Below the pieces are notes generated by a model. That model did no database searches. It saw only the letters and a program-made list of their open reading frames with translations, and was not told the origin of the DNA. Of a stretch of DNA of 64,000 nt, positions 50,657 through 58,895 are shown piece by piece. The stretch is taken from positions 1,116,001 to 1,180,000 of the forward strand of contig CAWGIM010000006.1 in the NCBI GenBank assembly GCA_963822615.1. The letters are read 5' to 3'. The number at the start of each line of letters is the position of its first letter. Positions within the stretch are counted from its first letter, which is position 1. This stretch comes from Trebonia sp963822615 (lineage in GTDB: Bacteria > Actinomycetota > Actinomycetes > Streptosporangiales > Streptosporangiaceae). A program made the position numbers and the translations under genes.

Positions 50657-50670
50657 GGGACCTAAGGCCT
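50657..50670. promoter_or_regulatory. Dos-box-like dyad upstream of phosphoketolase
   Basis: GGGACCTAAGGCCT, about 75 bp before the phosphoketolase start, in the divergent region shared with the PNPOx-like gene. Confidence 0.6.
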
Positions 50671-50738
50671 TAGCACGCCCGCGCGCCAACCCGGAGGATT
50701 AGCAGGGCCAGCGACGACCATACTCAGCAGAGGAAGTC

Positions 50739-53114
50739 ATGAACCAGGTCACGATCACCGAGCAGCAGCCGCTGTCGCGCACCGAACTGGAAGCGGTCCA
50801 CGCCTACTGGCGGGCGGCGAACTACCTGTCCGTGGGGCAGATCTACCTGATGGAGAACCCGCTGCTGACCCGCCCGCTGCAGCCGGCGGATGTCAAGCCG
50901 CGGCTGCTCGGCCACTGGGGCACCACCCCCGGGCTGAACCTGCTCTACGCGCACCTGAACCGGGTGATCAGGGCCTGGGACCTGGACATGATCTTCCTCG
51001 CGGGGCCCGGCCACGGCGGCCCCGCGGTGGTGGCCAACGCCTGGCTTGAGGGCACCTACAGCGAGCTGTACCCGCACGTCACCCAGGACGCGGCCGGGAT
51101 GGAGGCGCTGTTCCGCCAGTTCTCGTTCCCCGGGGGCATCCCCAGCCACGCCGCCCCGGAGACCCCGGGCTCGATCCACGAGGGCGGTGAGCTCGGCTAC
51201 GTGCTGGCGCACGGCTACGGCGCCGTGTTCGACAACCCCGACCTGATCGCCGCCTGCGTGATCGGTGACGGCGAGGCGGAGACCGGCCCGCTGGCGGCCA
51301 GCTGGCACTCCAACAAGTTCGTCAACCCGGTGACCGACGGCGCGGTCCTGCCGATCCTGCACCTGAACGGGTACAAGATCGCGAACCCGACCGTGCTCGC
51401 CCGCATCCCCGAGGCGGAGCTGATCGAACTGCTCGAGGGCTACGGGCACCGGGTGCACGTGGTCGCGGGCGACGACCCGGAACCGGTGCACCAGCAGCTC
51501 GCCGCGGCGATGGACGCCTGCGTCCGCGAGATCCACGACATCCAGCAGCGGGCCCGCGAGCTCGGTGACACCACCCGGCCCCGGTGGCCGATGATCGTGC
51601 TGCGCACGCCCAAGGGCTGGACCGGCCCCAAAGTCGTGGACGGGGTGCAGGTTGAGGGCACCTTCCGGGCCCACCAGGTGCCCATCGCCAACGTCCGCGG
51701 CAACCCGGAGCACCTGGCCGCGCTCGAGGAGTGGCTGCGGTCCTACCGTCCCGAGGAGCTGTTCGGCGCGGACGGCACGCTGGCGCCCGCGCTGGCGGCG
51801 CTGCCGCCGCGGGACTACCGGCGGATGAGCGCCAACCCGCACGCCAACGGCGGCCTGCTGCTGCGTGACCTGGACCTGCCCGACTTCCGCGACTACGCCG
51901 TGCCGGTGACCAGCCCCGGTGCCACCATGGCCGAGGGCACCCGCGCGCTGGGCAGCTGGCTACGCGACATCATCACCAGGAACGGCTCCAGCTTCCGGCT
52001 GTTCGGCCCGGACGAGACCGCCTCCAACCGGCTGCAGGACGTGTTCGAGGTGACCAACCGGGCGTTCGACGGCGAGATCACCGCCACCGACGACCACCTG
52101 GCCCCCGACGGCCGGGTGATGGAGGTGCTGTCCGAGCACCTGTGCGAGGGCTGGCTCGAGGGCTACCTGCTGACCGGCCGGCACGGGATGTTCAACTGCT
52201 ACGAGGCGTTCATCCACATCATCGACTCGATGTTCAACCAGCACGCGAAGTGGCTGAAGACCACCAAGTCGATCCCGTGGCGGCGCCCGGTCGCCTCGCT
52301 CAACTACCTGCTGTCCTCCCTGGTCTGGCGGCAGGACCACAACGGTTTCTCGCACCAGGACCCGGGCTTCATCGACCACGTGGTCAACAAGAAGTCCGAG
52401 GTGATCCGGGTCTACCTGCCACCGGACGCGAACTGCCTGCTCTCGGTGGCCGACCACTGCCTGCGCTCCCGGCACTACGTCAACGTGATCGTCGCGGGCA
52501 AGCAGCCGCAGCCCCAGTGGCTGACCATGGAGCAGGCGGTCGTGCACTGCACCCGCGGGGCCGGCATCTGGGACTTCGCCTCCAGCGACGACGACGGCGA
52601 GCCGGACGTGGTCCTCGCCTGCGCCGGGGACATCCCCACCCTGGAAATCCTCGCCGCGGCGGCGCTGCTGCGCGAGCACCTGCCGGCCCTCAAGGTCCGG
52701 GTGGTCAACGTGGTCGACCTGATGCGGCTGCAGCCGTCCACCGAGCACCCGCACGGCATGTCAGACGCCGAGTTCGACGCCCTCTTCACCGCCAGCCGGC
52801 CGGTCATCTTCGCCTACCACGGGTACCCGTGGCTGATCCACCGGCTGACCTACCGCCGCAACGGGCACCACAACCTGCATGTGCGCGGGTACAAGGAAGA
52901 AGGCACCACCACCACGCCGTTCGACATGGTGATGCTCAACGACCTGGACCGCTACCACCTGGTCATCGACGTGATCGACCGGGTCCCCGGGCTGGCCGCG
53001 CGGGCCGGGCACCTGCGCCAGCTGATGACCGACAAGCGGATCGAGGCCCGGGCCTACACCCGGGAGTTCGGGGAGGACACCCCCGAGGTCACCAACTGGG
53101 CGTGGCGCCCGTGA
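50739..53114 (+). CDS. xfp: phosphoketolase (xylulose-5-phosphate/fructose-6-phosphate)
   Basis: A 791-residue thiamine diphosphate enzyme splitting xylulose-5-P or fructose-6-P with phosphate to acetyl-phosphate. Motifs: YWRAANYLSVGQIYLMENPL, GHWGTTPGLNLLYAHLNR, GPGHGGPAVVANAWLEGTYS, SIHEGGELGYVLAHGYGA, GDGEAETGPLAASWHSNKF and FRLFGPDETASNRLQDVFE. Length and motifs match the full family. Its stop overlaps the acetate kinase start, so acetyl-phosphate is turned directly into ATP. TGA/GTG overlap indicates coupling. Confidence 0.97.
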   Translation: MNQVTITEQQPLSRTELEAVHAYWRAANYLSVGQIYLMENPLLTRPLQPADVKPRLLGHWGTTPGLNLLYAHLNRVIRAWDLDMIFLAGPGHGGPAVVANAWLEGTYSELYPHVTQDAAGMEALFRQFSFPGGIPSHAAPETPGSIHEGGELGYVLAHGYGAVFDNPDLIAACVIGDGEAETGPLAASWHSNKFVNPVTDGAVLPILHLNGYKIANPTVLARIPEAELIELLEGYGHRVHVVAGDDPEPVHQQLAAAMDACVREIHDIQQRARELGDTTRPRWPMIVLRTPKGWTGPKVVDGVQVEGTFRAHQVPIANVRGNPEHLAALEEWLRSYRPEELFGADGTLAPALAALPPRDYRRMSANPHANGGLLLRDLDLPDFRDYAVPVTSPGATMAEGTRALGSWLRDIITRNGSSFRLFGPDETASNRLQDVFEVTNRAFDGEITATDDHLAPDGRVMEVLSEHLCEGWLEGYLLTGRHGMFNCYEAFIHIIDSMFNQHAKWLKTTKSIPWRRPVASLNYLLSSLVWRQDHNGFSHQDPGFIDHVVNKKSEVIRVYLPPDANCLLSVADHCLRSRHYVNVIVAGKQPQPQWLTMEQAVVHCTRGAGIWDFASSDDDGEPDVVLACAGDIPTLEILAAAALLREHLPALKVRVVNVVDLMRLQPSTEHPHGMSDAEFDALFTASRPVIFAYHGYPWLIHRLTYRRNGHHNLHVRGYKEEGTTTTPFDMVMLNDLDRYHLVIDVIDRVPGLAARAGHLRQLMTDKRIEARAYTREFGEDTPEVTNWAWRP

Positions 53115-54229
53115 CCGTAAGCGCCCACCCGGCCCAGGGCCTGGTGCTGGTCGTCAACGCCGGGTCGAGCAGCCTGAAGCTGAGCGTGCTCGACCCGGCC
53201 GGGGCGGTCACCGCCCACGCCGACCTGCCCGCACCGCGCGGGGCGGCGGACGACCGCGCGATCCGGGCCGCGATCGAGTCGTTCGGCCCGGTCGACGCGG
53301 TCGGGCACCGGGTGGTGCACGGCGGCACCCTCTACACGGCCGCGGTCCGGGTCGACGATCGGGTCCGGCAGCGGCTTGAGTCACTGACCGACCTGGCGCC
53401 GCTGCACCAGCCCAAGTCACTCGCCGCCCTGGACGCGGTGCAGGGCGTGCTGCCGGCCGTGCCCGCGGTCGCGTGCTTCGATACCGCCTTCCACGCCACC
53501 ATCCCCGCCGCCGCGGCCACGTTCGCGCTGCCGGAGGAGTGGCGGACCCGGTGGAGCCTGCGGCGCTACGGGTTCCACGGTCTTTCGCACGCCTACGCGT
53601 CGCGGCGGGCCGCCCAGCTCCTCGGGCGCGACGCTGGTGACCTGCGCCTGGTCAGCTGCCACCTCGGCGCGGGGGCGTCGCTGGCGGCGGTCAGGAACGG
53701 CCGCTCGGTCGACACGACGATGGGCTTCACCCCGCTGGACGGCCTGGTCATGGCCACCCGGTCGGGCTCGGTCGACCCGGGCCTGGTGCTGTGGCTGGAG
53801 GAGCACGTGCACATGCCGGCCGCCGAGCTGGCGGCGGCCCTGGAATACCGCTCCGGCCTGTACGGGCTGGCCGGCACGGCCGACATGCGCGAGCTGCTGA
53901 CCCGCGCGGCCGACGGCGACGAGCGCGCCGGGCTGGCCCGGGAGGTGTACCTGCACCGGCTCCGCGGCTCGGTCGCGGCGATGGCCGCCGCGATGGCCGG
54001 GCTCGACGCGATCGTGTTCACCGGCGGCGTCGGCGAGAACTCAGCCGAGATCCGCGAGCGGGCGATGGACGGCCTCGGCTTCCTCGGTGTCGCCGCCGAC
54101 CCGGCAGCCAACGCCGCGGGCACCGGGGACCGCGAGATCGGCGCGCCCGCCGCGGCCACCCGCGCCCTCGTCATCGGCGCCCGCGAGGACATCGAGATCG
54201 CGCGCCAGGTGCGGGCCGTACTCGGCTAG
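53111..54229 (+). CDS. ackA: acetate kinase
   Basis: A 372-residue ASKHA kinase making acetate and ATP from acetyl-phosphate and ADP: LVLVVNAGSSSLKLSVLD, VGHRVVHGG, CFDTAFHATIP, RYGFHGLSHAYASRRA, SCHLGAGASLAAVRNGRSVD and FTGGVGENSAEIRE. It is shorter than the 400-residue E. coli enzyme, with a compact N-terminal domain. The GTG start overlaps the phosphoketolase stop (GTGA). No phosphotransacetylase gene is present, so acetyl-phosphate comes from phosphoketolase. Confidence 0.96.
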   Translation: MTVSAHPAQGLVLVVNAGSSSLKLSVLDPAGAVTAHADLPAPRGAADDRAIRAAIESFGPVDAVGHRVVHGGTLYTAAVRVDDRVRQRLESLTDLAPLHQPKSLAALDAVQGVLPAVPAVACFDTAFHATIPAAAATFALPEEWRTRWSLRRYGFHGLSHAYASRRAAQLLGRDAGDLRLVSCHLGAGASLAAVRNGRSVDTTMGFTPLDGLVMATRSGSVDPGLVLWLEEHVHMPAAELAAALEYRSGLYGLAGTADMRELLTRAADGDERAGLAREVYLHRLRGSVAAMAAAMAGLDAIVFTGGVGENSAEIRERAMDGLGFLGVAADPAANAAGTGDREIGAPAAATRALVIGAREDIEIARQVRAVLG

Positions 54230-54264
54230 CCGCGGGCCCGGCGGGACCTGCGGCGCACCGAGAG

Positions 54265-54278
54265 GGGACCAACGTCCT
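54265..54278. promoter_or_regulatory. Dos-box-like dyad upstream of the response regulator
   Basis: GGGACCAACGTCCT, one arm mismatch, 87 bp before the regulator start, with a weaker GGGACCTGCGGCGC 22 bp further upstream. This fits autoregulation. Confidence 0.62.
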
Positions 54279-54364
54279 GGGCCGGCCGCCGGGGGTGTCG
54301 CTATCGTGAAGGGAGTAACCACCACCCGTTCAGCTGAAAAATTGAAACGGGTGACGACGGACAG

Positions 54365-55084
54365 GTGATCACGGTGACGAACCAGGCAGCAGACAGTCCG
54401 CCCGCTCGGCCGATCGGGGTCTTCCTGCTCGACGACCACGAGATTGTCCGCCGCGGCGTCCGTGACCTGCTGGAGGCGGAGCCGGACATCCGGGTGGTGG
54501 GCGAGGCCGGGACCGCCGCCTCGGCGCTGGCCCGCATCCCCGCGCTGCGGCCTGACGTGGCCGTGCTTGACATGCGGCTGCCGGACGGTGACGGGGTCGA
54601 GGTGTGCCGCGAGGTGCGCTCGCGGATGCCGGAGGTGGCCTGCCTCATCCTGACTTCCTTCGGCGACGACGAGGCGCTGTTCAACGCGGTGATGGCCGGG
54701 GCGGCCGGGTACGTGCTCAAGCAGATCCACGGCAGCGACCTGGTGGGCGCGGTGCGCACGGTCGCGGCCGGCCAGTCCATGCTCGACCCGCAGGCGGCCG
54801 GCCAGCTCATGGCCAGGCTGCGCGGCCAGCAGAAGAAGAACGACCCGCTGGCGTCGCTGTCACCGCAGGAACGCCGGATCCTCGAGCTCATCGGCGAGGG
54901 CCTGACCAACCGGCAGATCGGCGAGCGGCTGTTCCTGGCCGAGAAGACGGTCAAGAACTACGTGTCGGCACTGTTCGCCAAGCTGGGGATGGAACGGCGC
55001 ACGCAGGCGGCCGCCTTCGCCGTGCGCGCGTTCGGCGAGCCGCACGACGGGGCCGAGCGGCGGTTACGGCGTGTCGCGCGGTGA
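54365..55084 (+). CDS. DevR/DosR-like NarL-family response regulator
   Basis: A 239-residue regulator. The receiver starts VFLLDDHEIVRRGVRDLLEA with phospho-Asp at about 69 in AVLDMRLPDGDG and the Thr/Lys of ILTSFGDD and GYVLKQIHGSD. The C-terminal LuxR-type HTH is LSPQERRILELIGEGLTNRQ followed by AEKTVKNYVSALFAKLGMER. This matches DevR more closely than other NarL proteins (KQIHGSDLVGAVR linker and KNYVS helix). It is the likely binder of the repeated GGGNC-N4-GNCCC boxes. GTG 54374 is an alternative start. Its end overlaps the TetR gene by 21 bp in convergent orientation. Confidence 0.94.
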   Translation: MITVTNQAADSPPARPIGVFLLDDHEIVRRGVRDLLEAEPDIRVVGEAGTAASALARIPALRPDVAVLDMRLPDGDGVEVCREVRSRMPEVACLILTSFGDDEALFNAVMAGAAGYVLKQIHGSDLVGAVRTVAAGQSMLDPQAAGQLMARLRGQQKKNDPLASLSPQERRILELIGEGLTNRQIGERLFLAEKTVKNYVSALFAKLGMERRTQAAAFAVRAFGEPHDGAERRLRRVAR

Positions 55085-55675
55085 CCAGGGGGAGGCCAGG
55101 TCGTCGGTCGGGCGAAGCCCGCACAGCACGACCGACAGGTGCCGCTGCCAGGCCCCGCTCTCGTCGTAGCGGGTGGACTCGGCGATCCCCCGCAGCGCGT
55201 AGATGATCAGCCGGACGTCGTTCAGGTGGGCGTCGCGGCGGATCCGGCGGTGGGCCTTGGCGTCCGCCAGCAGCTCCTCGAGCAGGGTGAACAGCTCGCT
55301 TTTGGGCACGCTGGTCTCGGGCGCCTGGGACCACAGCCGCCCCAGGCTGCCCCGGTTGATGGCCTGCACGCGGGCGTACTCGGCCAGCCAGCGCTCGAAT
55401 CCGAGCCCGTCCGTGGTCCCGGTCTCGGTCCGGGCGGTCTCGACCATGTGGTGCAGCAGCCCGTGGATCAGCTCGGTGATCAAGGCGTCCTTGCTGGCGA
55501 AACGGCGGTACAGGGTGGCGAGCCCGAGGCCGGCCCGGGCGGCCACCAGCTCGACGCTGGCGTCGGTTCCGTGCTCACCGAACACCCGCGCCGCCGCCTG
55601 AATCAGCCGGACACGGTTCAGCTCGGCGTCCCGGCGCGGGGCGCGGGTCGCCTGGGGAAGGGCGCCGGCCGGCAC
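55064..55675 (-). CDS. TetR-family regulator
   Basis: A 203-residue regulator with HTH RLIQAAARVFGEHGTDASVE, VAARAGLGLATLYRRFASKD and a C-terminal ligand domain (WLAEYARVQAINRGSLGRLW). It starts 4 bp after the CoA-transferase gene on the same strand, so it is the third gene of the PPOX-CaiB-TetR operon and probably represses it through the palindromes at 57.44-57.46 kb. Confidence 0.9.
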   Translation of the reverse strand: MPAGALPQATRAPRRDAELNRVRLIQAAARVFGEHGTDASVELVAARAGLGLATLYRRFASKDALITELIHGLLHHMVETARTETGTTDGLGFERWLAEYARVQAINRGSLGRLWSQAPETSVPKSELFTLLEELLADAKAHRRIRRDAHLNDVRLIIYALRGIAESTRYDESGAWQRHLSVVLCGLRPTDDLASPWSPRDTP

Positions 55676-55679
55676 GGGG

Positions 55680-56906
55680 CTAGGCCACCACCCCGGCCAC
55701 CTTGAGGGCGATGATCGCCTCGTCGTCGAGGCCGAGCTCGCGGGCGAGGATCTCGTCGCCGTGCTCGTTGAAGGCAGGCGCCCGGCCGGGGGCGCGCTGC
55801 TCCCGGTCGAACATCACCGGGGTGCTGACCAGGGTAAAGGGGAGGCCGTCGTGGCTGACGGCCGCCCGCAGGTAACCGTTCGCCTGGACCATGGGGTCGT
55901 CGGCGATGTTGACCGTGTCCTGAACCGGCGACCACTGCCCCTTCAGGTCCCGCAGGCGCCGCTTCCAGTTCTCGAACGTGTCCTGGGCGAACTCCGCGCT
56001 CACCAGCTCCCGGGCAGCCCCGGAGTTGGCCTGCAGCTGCTCGTGGCTGTCGAAGCGCTCGTCGGTGATCCACTCCGGGTGGCCGAGCACCCGGGCCACC
56101 TCGGGCCAGTAGTGGAAGGCCTGCAGCATGCAGAGCGAGATGAAGTAGCCGTCCGAGGTCGCGTACTCGCCGACGATCGGGTTCAGCGGGGCCGGCCCGT
56201 CGCCCCCGCGCGGCCGCTGCGGCACGCCGGTCAGCTGCGACAGGCCGATCGCCGAGCCCATCGCCCACATGCCGGAGGCGAGCAGGGACACGTCGACGAC
56301 GGTGGCCTCACCGGTCTGGCCGCGGTGGAACAGCGCCGCGCTGATCCCGCCGGCGATGATCATCGCCCCCAGCGAGTCCCCGAACGCGGGACCGGGCGGC
56401 CCGGGCGGGAACGGCGCGTCGTGCGCCCGCATCGAGGCGGCGATCCCGGCCCGGGACCAGAAGCCCAGCCAGTCGTAGGCGCCGAGATCACGGTCGGGCC
56501 CGTCCGGCCCGTAGCCGGTGCCGCGGGCGTAGATGATGTCCGGGTTGTGCGCCCGGATGTCCGCGACGTCGACCTTGAGCTTGGTCGCGACCGCGGGCAG
56601 CTTGTTGGTGAGGAAGACGTCGCAGGTCGCCGCGAGCCGGTACAGCAGCTCGCGGCCCGCGGCGGTGGTCAGGTCCAGGCCCAGGCTCTGCTTGCCGCGG
56701 TTGGCGTGCTCCATGAGCAGGTGCACGCCTCCCCCGCCGACCTGCACTCCCCCGGTCGAGCCGAGGCCGCGCATGGCGTCGCCCCGCTCGACGTGCTCGA
56801 TCTTGATCACGGTCGCGCCCCAGTCGGACAGGATGCCGGCCGCCAGCGGGGTAAAGGTGTGCTCGGCGACCTCCAGGATCCGCACGCCCCGCATCACCGC
56901 GGTCAT
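55680..56906 (-). CDS. CaiB/BaiF-family CoA-transferase
   Basis: A 408-residue family III CoA-transferase. It begins GVRILEVAEHTFTPLAAGIL with VIKIEHVERGDAMRGL, and has NRGKQSLGLDLTTAAGRELL, FLTNKLPAVATKLKVD and GYGPDGPDRDLGAYD (catalytic Asp region). Such enzymes move CoA between carboxylic acids such as carnitine, bile acids or methylacyl groups. The ATG overlaps the upstream PPOX stop (ATGA). The substrate is unknown; the cluster suggests a hydrophobic acid. Confidence 0.93.
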   Translation of the reverse strand: MTAVMRGVRILEVAEHTFTPLAAGILSDWGATVIKIEHVERGDAMRGLGSTGGVQVGGGGVHLLMEHANRGKQSLGLDLTTAAGRELLYRLAATCDVFLTNKLPAVATKLKVDVADIRAHNPDIIYARGTGYGPDGPDRDLGAYDWLGFWSRAGIAASMRAHDAPFPPGPPGPAFGDSLGAMIIAGGISAALFHRGQTGEATVVDVSLLASGMWAMGSAIGLSQLTGVPQRPRGGDGPAPLNPIVGEYATSDGYFISLCMLQAFHYWPEVARVLGHPEWITDERFDSHEQLQANSGAARELVSAEFAQDTFENWKRRLRDLKGQWSPVQDTVNIADDPMVQANGYLRAAVSHDGLPFTLVSTPVMFDREQRAPGRAPAFNEHGDEILARELGLDDEAIIALKVAGVVA

Positions 56907-57382
56907 GACGCGGCGCTCGTCCTGGCCGCCGATATCTTGGCGAAGTCCCAGCTCAGGATCTTGTCCGGGACCAGCCGGAGCCAGGCGTGGCCGCCGTCGG
57001 GTGCGAACGTGCCGCCCGCGTACTTGCGGGCGAACAGCCGCTCGGGCTCGTCCAGCTCCGCGTTGGGCGCCGCGGTGCGGGGCACCTCGCCCACCACCTC
57101 GACCGTGCCGACCAGCTCGACGCCCTTCAGCTCGGCGAACCCCTCGCCGGAGTCGATCAGGACGCTGACCTGCGGAGCCCGCATGAGGTTGGCCCAGCGC
57201 TGGCTCTTGCTGAGCGAGTACAGCCACAGGGCGGTGCCGTCCCAGACGTACCAGAGCGCCGAGACGTGCGGCTTGCCGTCCGGGCCGGTGCTGCCGACGC
57301 GGCAGGTGCGCTGCTCACGCAGGTACGCGTCACGCTCGTCGGGGGTAAGGGCGATCCGTCGCCCTCGCTTCTGCTCAGCCAT
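56903..57382 (-). CDS. PPOX-class F420-dependent or flavin split-barrel enzyme
   Basis: A 159-residue split barrel: LREQRTCRVGSTGPDGKPHV, SALWYVWDGTALWLYSLSKS, QRWANLMRAPQVSVLIDSG and a C-terminal W-rich strand (HAWLRLVPDKILSWDF). The TGPDGKPHV and K-S-x-R pattern is frequent in F420-binding members. It is first of the CoA-transferase operon and faces the SnoaL-like gene across a palindromic operator. Confidence 0.85.
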   Translation of the reverse strand: MAEQKRGRRIALTPDERDAYLREQRTCRVGSTGPDGKPHVSALWYVWDGTALWLYSLSKSQRWANLMRAPQVSVLIDSGEGFAELKGVELVGTVEVVGEVPRTAAPNAELDEPERLFARKYAGGTFAPDGGHAWLRLVPDKILSWDFAKISAARTSAAS

Positions 57383-57437
57383 TGGTGCTCACCTCGGTCG
57401 GTCCCGCCCGTCGAACTGCTAGGTGGTAGTGAACTCT

Positions 57438-57463
57438 ATCGTTTAGACGATTGTCATGACAAT
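57438..57463. promoter_or_regulatory. paired palindromic operators between divergent catabolic operons
   Basis: ATCGT-TTAG-ACGAT (57438-57451) overlaps by two bases a perfect 14-bp palindrome ATTGTCATGACAAT (57450-57463). They lie 56-81 bp from the PPOX start and 82-107 bp from the SnoaL-like start, in an AT-rich stretch. Binding by the TetR of the same operon is the simplest reading. Confidence 0.65.
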
Positions 57464-57544
57464 GGTCAGCTCCGTCTTGCCGATACCGCATCTATCTGGA
57501 AGGATTTACTCTCACTTATTGCGTGCCCAATGAAGGGACAGCCC

Positions 57545-57994
57545 ATGGCCGGCGAACGTTCGATCCTCGACGAGCTGGACGTCCAGCGGGTTGTCTTCGA
57601 CTACGCCTGGGCGTGCGACAACAAGGACTGGGACCGGCTGCGCTCGGTGTTCACCGCCGACGCGCGGCTCGACTACTCCTCGACCGGCGGCCCGGCGGGC
57701 GGCCGGGACGAGGTCGTCGCCTGGCTGCGGGAGGGTCTCAGCCAGGTGCCGGTCATGCAGCACGTGGTGTCGAACTTCCAGCTCGACGTGAGCGGGGACC
57801 AGGGGGCCGGGCGGGCCATGTTCCACACCACGGTGCGGGTACCGGGGCTGGATGACATGCTGGTCACCGGCGGGTACTACGAGCTGGCGTTCAGGCGGGA
57901 AGCGGGCGGGTGGAAGATCGAGCGCCTGCTCGAGGACAACCGGTGGCGGAGGCGACCCCGCCAAGACGCCCCCTGCTTAAGGAGACGAGCATGA
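57545..57994 (+). CDS. SnoaL-like/NTF2-fold protein
   Basis: A 149-residue NTF2-fold protein: LDELDVQRVVFDYAWACDNK, WDRLRSVFTADARLDYSSTG, MQHVVSNFQLDVSGDQG and GGYYELAFRREAGGWKIERL. The YAWACDNKDWD and D-Y pattern is that of SnoaL_4 proteins (scytalone dehydratase/steroid isomerase relatives). AAGGGA lies before the ATG. Its stop overlaps the next start (ATGA). It probably dehydrates or isomerises an intermediate of the cluster. Confidence 0.83.
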   Translation: MAGERSILDELDVQRVVFDYAWACDNKDWDRLRSVFTADARLDYSSTGGPAGGRDEVVAWLREGLSQVPVMQHVVSNFQLDVSGDQGAGRAMFHTTVRVPGLDDMLVTGGYYELAFRREAGGWKIERLLEDNRWRRRPRQDAPCLRRRA

Positions 57995-58827
57995 AGGTCG
58001 GGTTCATCGGTCTCGGCGACATGGGACTGCCGATGGCGCAGCGGATCCAGTCGCAGGGGCACGACCTCGTACTCTGGGCCCGCCGCGAGGCGTCACTGGC
58101 CCCCTTCAGCGGAACCAGCGCGACCGTGGCCGCCAGCCCGGCCGAGCTTGGCCGGCTCGCCGACTGCGTCGGTATCTGCGTGTTCGGCGCCAGCGACGTG
58201 GAAGACGTGCTGTTCGGGGCGCACGGCGCCGCCCAGACCCTGCGCCCCGGCTCGGTGATCATGATGCACAGCACGGTCTCGGCCGGCGAGGCGCAAGCGC
58301 TCGCCCGCAAGTCCGCTGCCCGCGGGCTCCGGCTGCTCGACACGCCGGTCAGCGGCGGCCGGGCCCGGGCCGCGAGCGGCACGCTGACGGTGATGGTCGG
58401 CGGAGAGCGGGACGCCCTGGCCGACGTCGCCCCGGTACTGGCCTCGTTCTCCGACCACGTGGTCCACCTCGGCCCGGTCGGCTCGGGGTCCAAGGCCAAG
58501 CTGGTCAACAACACCCTGTTCGCGGCCCAGATCGTGCTCGCCGACTACGCGATGACGGCCGGGAGCTCCATGGGGCTGGACGCCGGCGGCCTGGCCGACG
58601 TGCTCTCGCGGAGCAGTTCCGCCTGCGTAGCGTCCGGTATCCGGTTGGCCGCGGGCTCACTGGCCGGGATCTGGCCTTCCGCGGGCGGGGCGGCGCTGCT
58701 CAAGGACATCAAGCTCACCCGCGAGGTACTCGGCGAGGCACCCGGCCAGGAGCTGCTCGAGACCGCCGACCGCTTCGCCGAGGCCATGGAGGCGGCGGCG
58801 GGGGCCCAGGCCGCGCCGGGCAGCTGA
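57991..58827 (+). CDS. beta-hydroxyacid dehydrogenase (3-hydroxyisobutyrate dehydrogenase family)
   Basis: A 278-residue NAD(P) enzyme: VGFIGLGDMGLPMAQRIQSQ (Rossmann), substrate loop LLDTPVSGGRARAASGTLTV, catalytic Lys in GSGSKAKLVNNTLFAAQ and KDIKLTREVL near the end. It oxidises a beta-hydroxyacid to the semialdehyde or reduces the reverse. AAGGAG stands before the ATG. It belongs to the operon starting with the SnoaL-like gene. Confidence 0.93.
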   Translation: MKVGFIGLGDMGLPMAQRIQSQGHDLVLWARREASLAPFSGTSATVAASPAELGRLADCVGICVFGASDVEDVLFGAHGAAQTLRPGSVIMMHSTVSAGEAQALARKSAARGLRLLDTPVSGGRARAASGTLTVMVGGERDALADVAPVLASFSDHVVHLGPVGSGSKAKLVNNTLFAAQIVLADYAMTAGSSMGLDAGGLADVLSRSSSACVASGIRLAAGSLAGIWPSAGGAALLKDIKLTREVLGEAPGQELLETADRFAEAMEAAAGAQAAPGS

Positions 58828-58895
58828 CCGGCGACCGCGCTGCCGCCGTTAGGCGCAAAAATGGAACTGAGTGTCATTTGCTATCCTCAGGGCCC

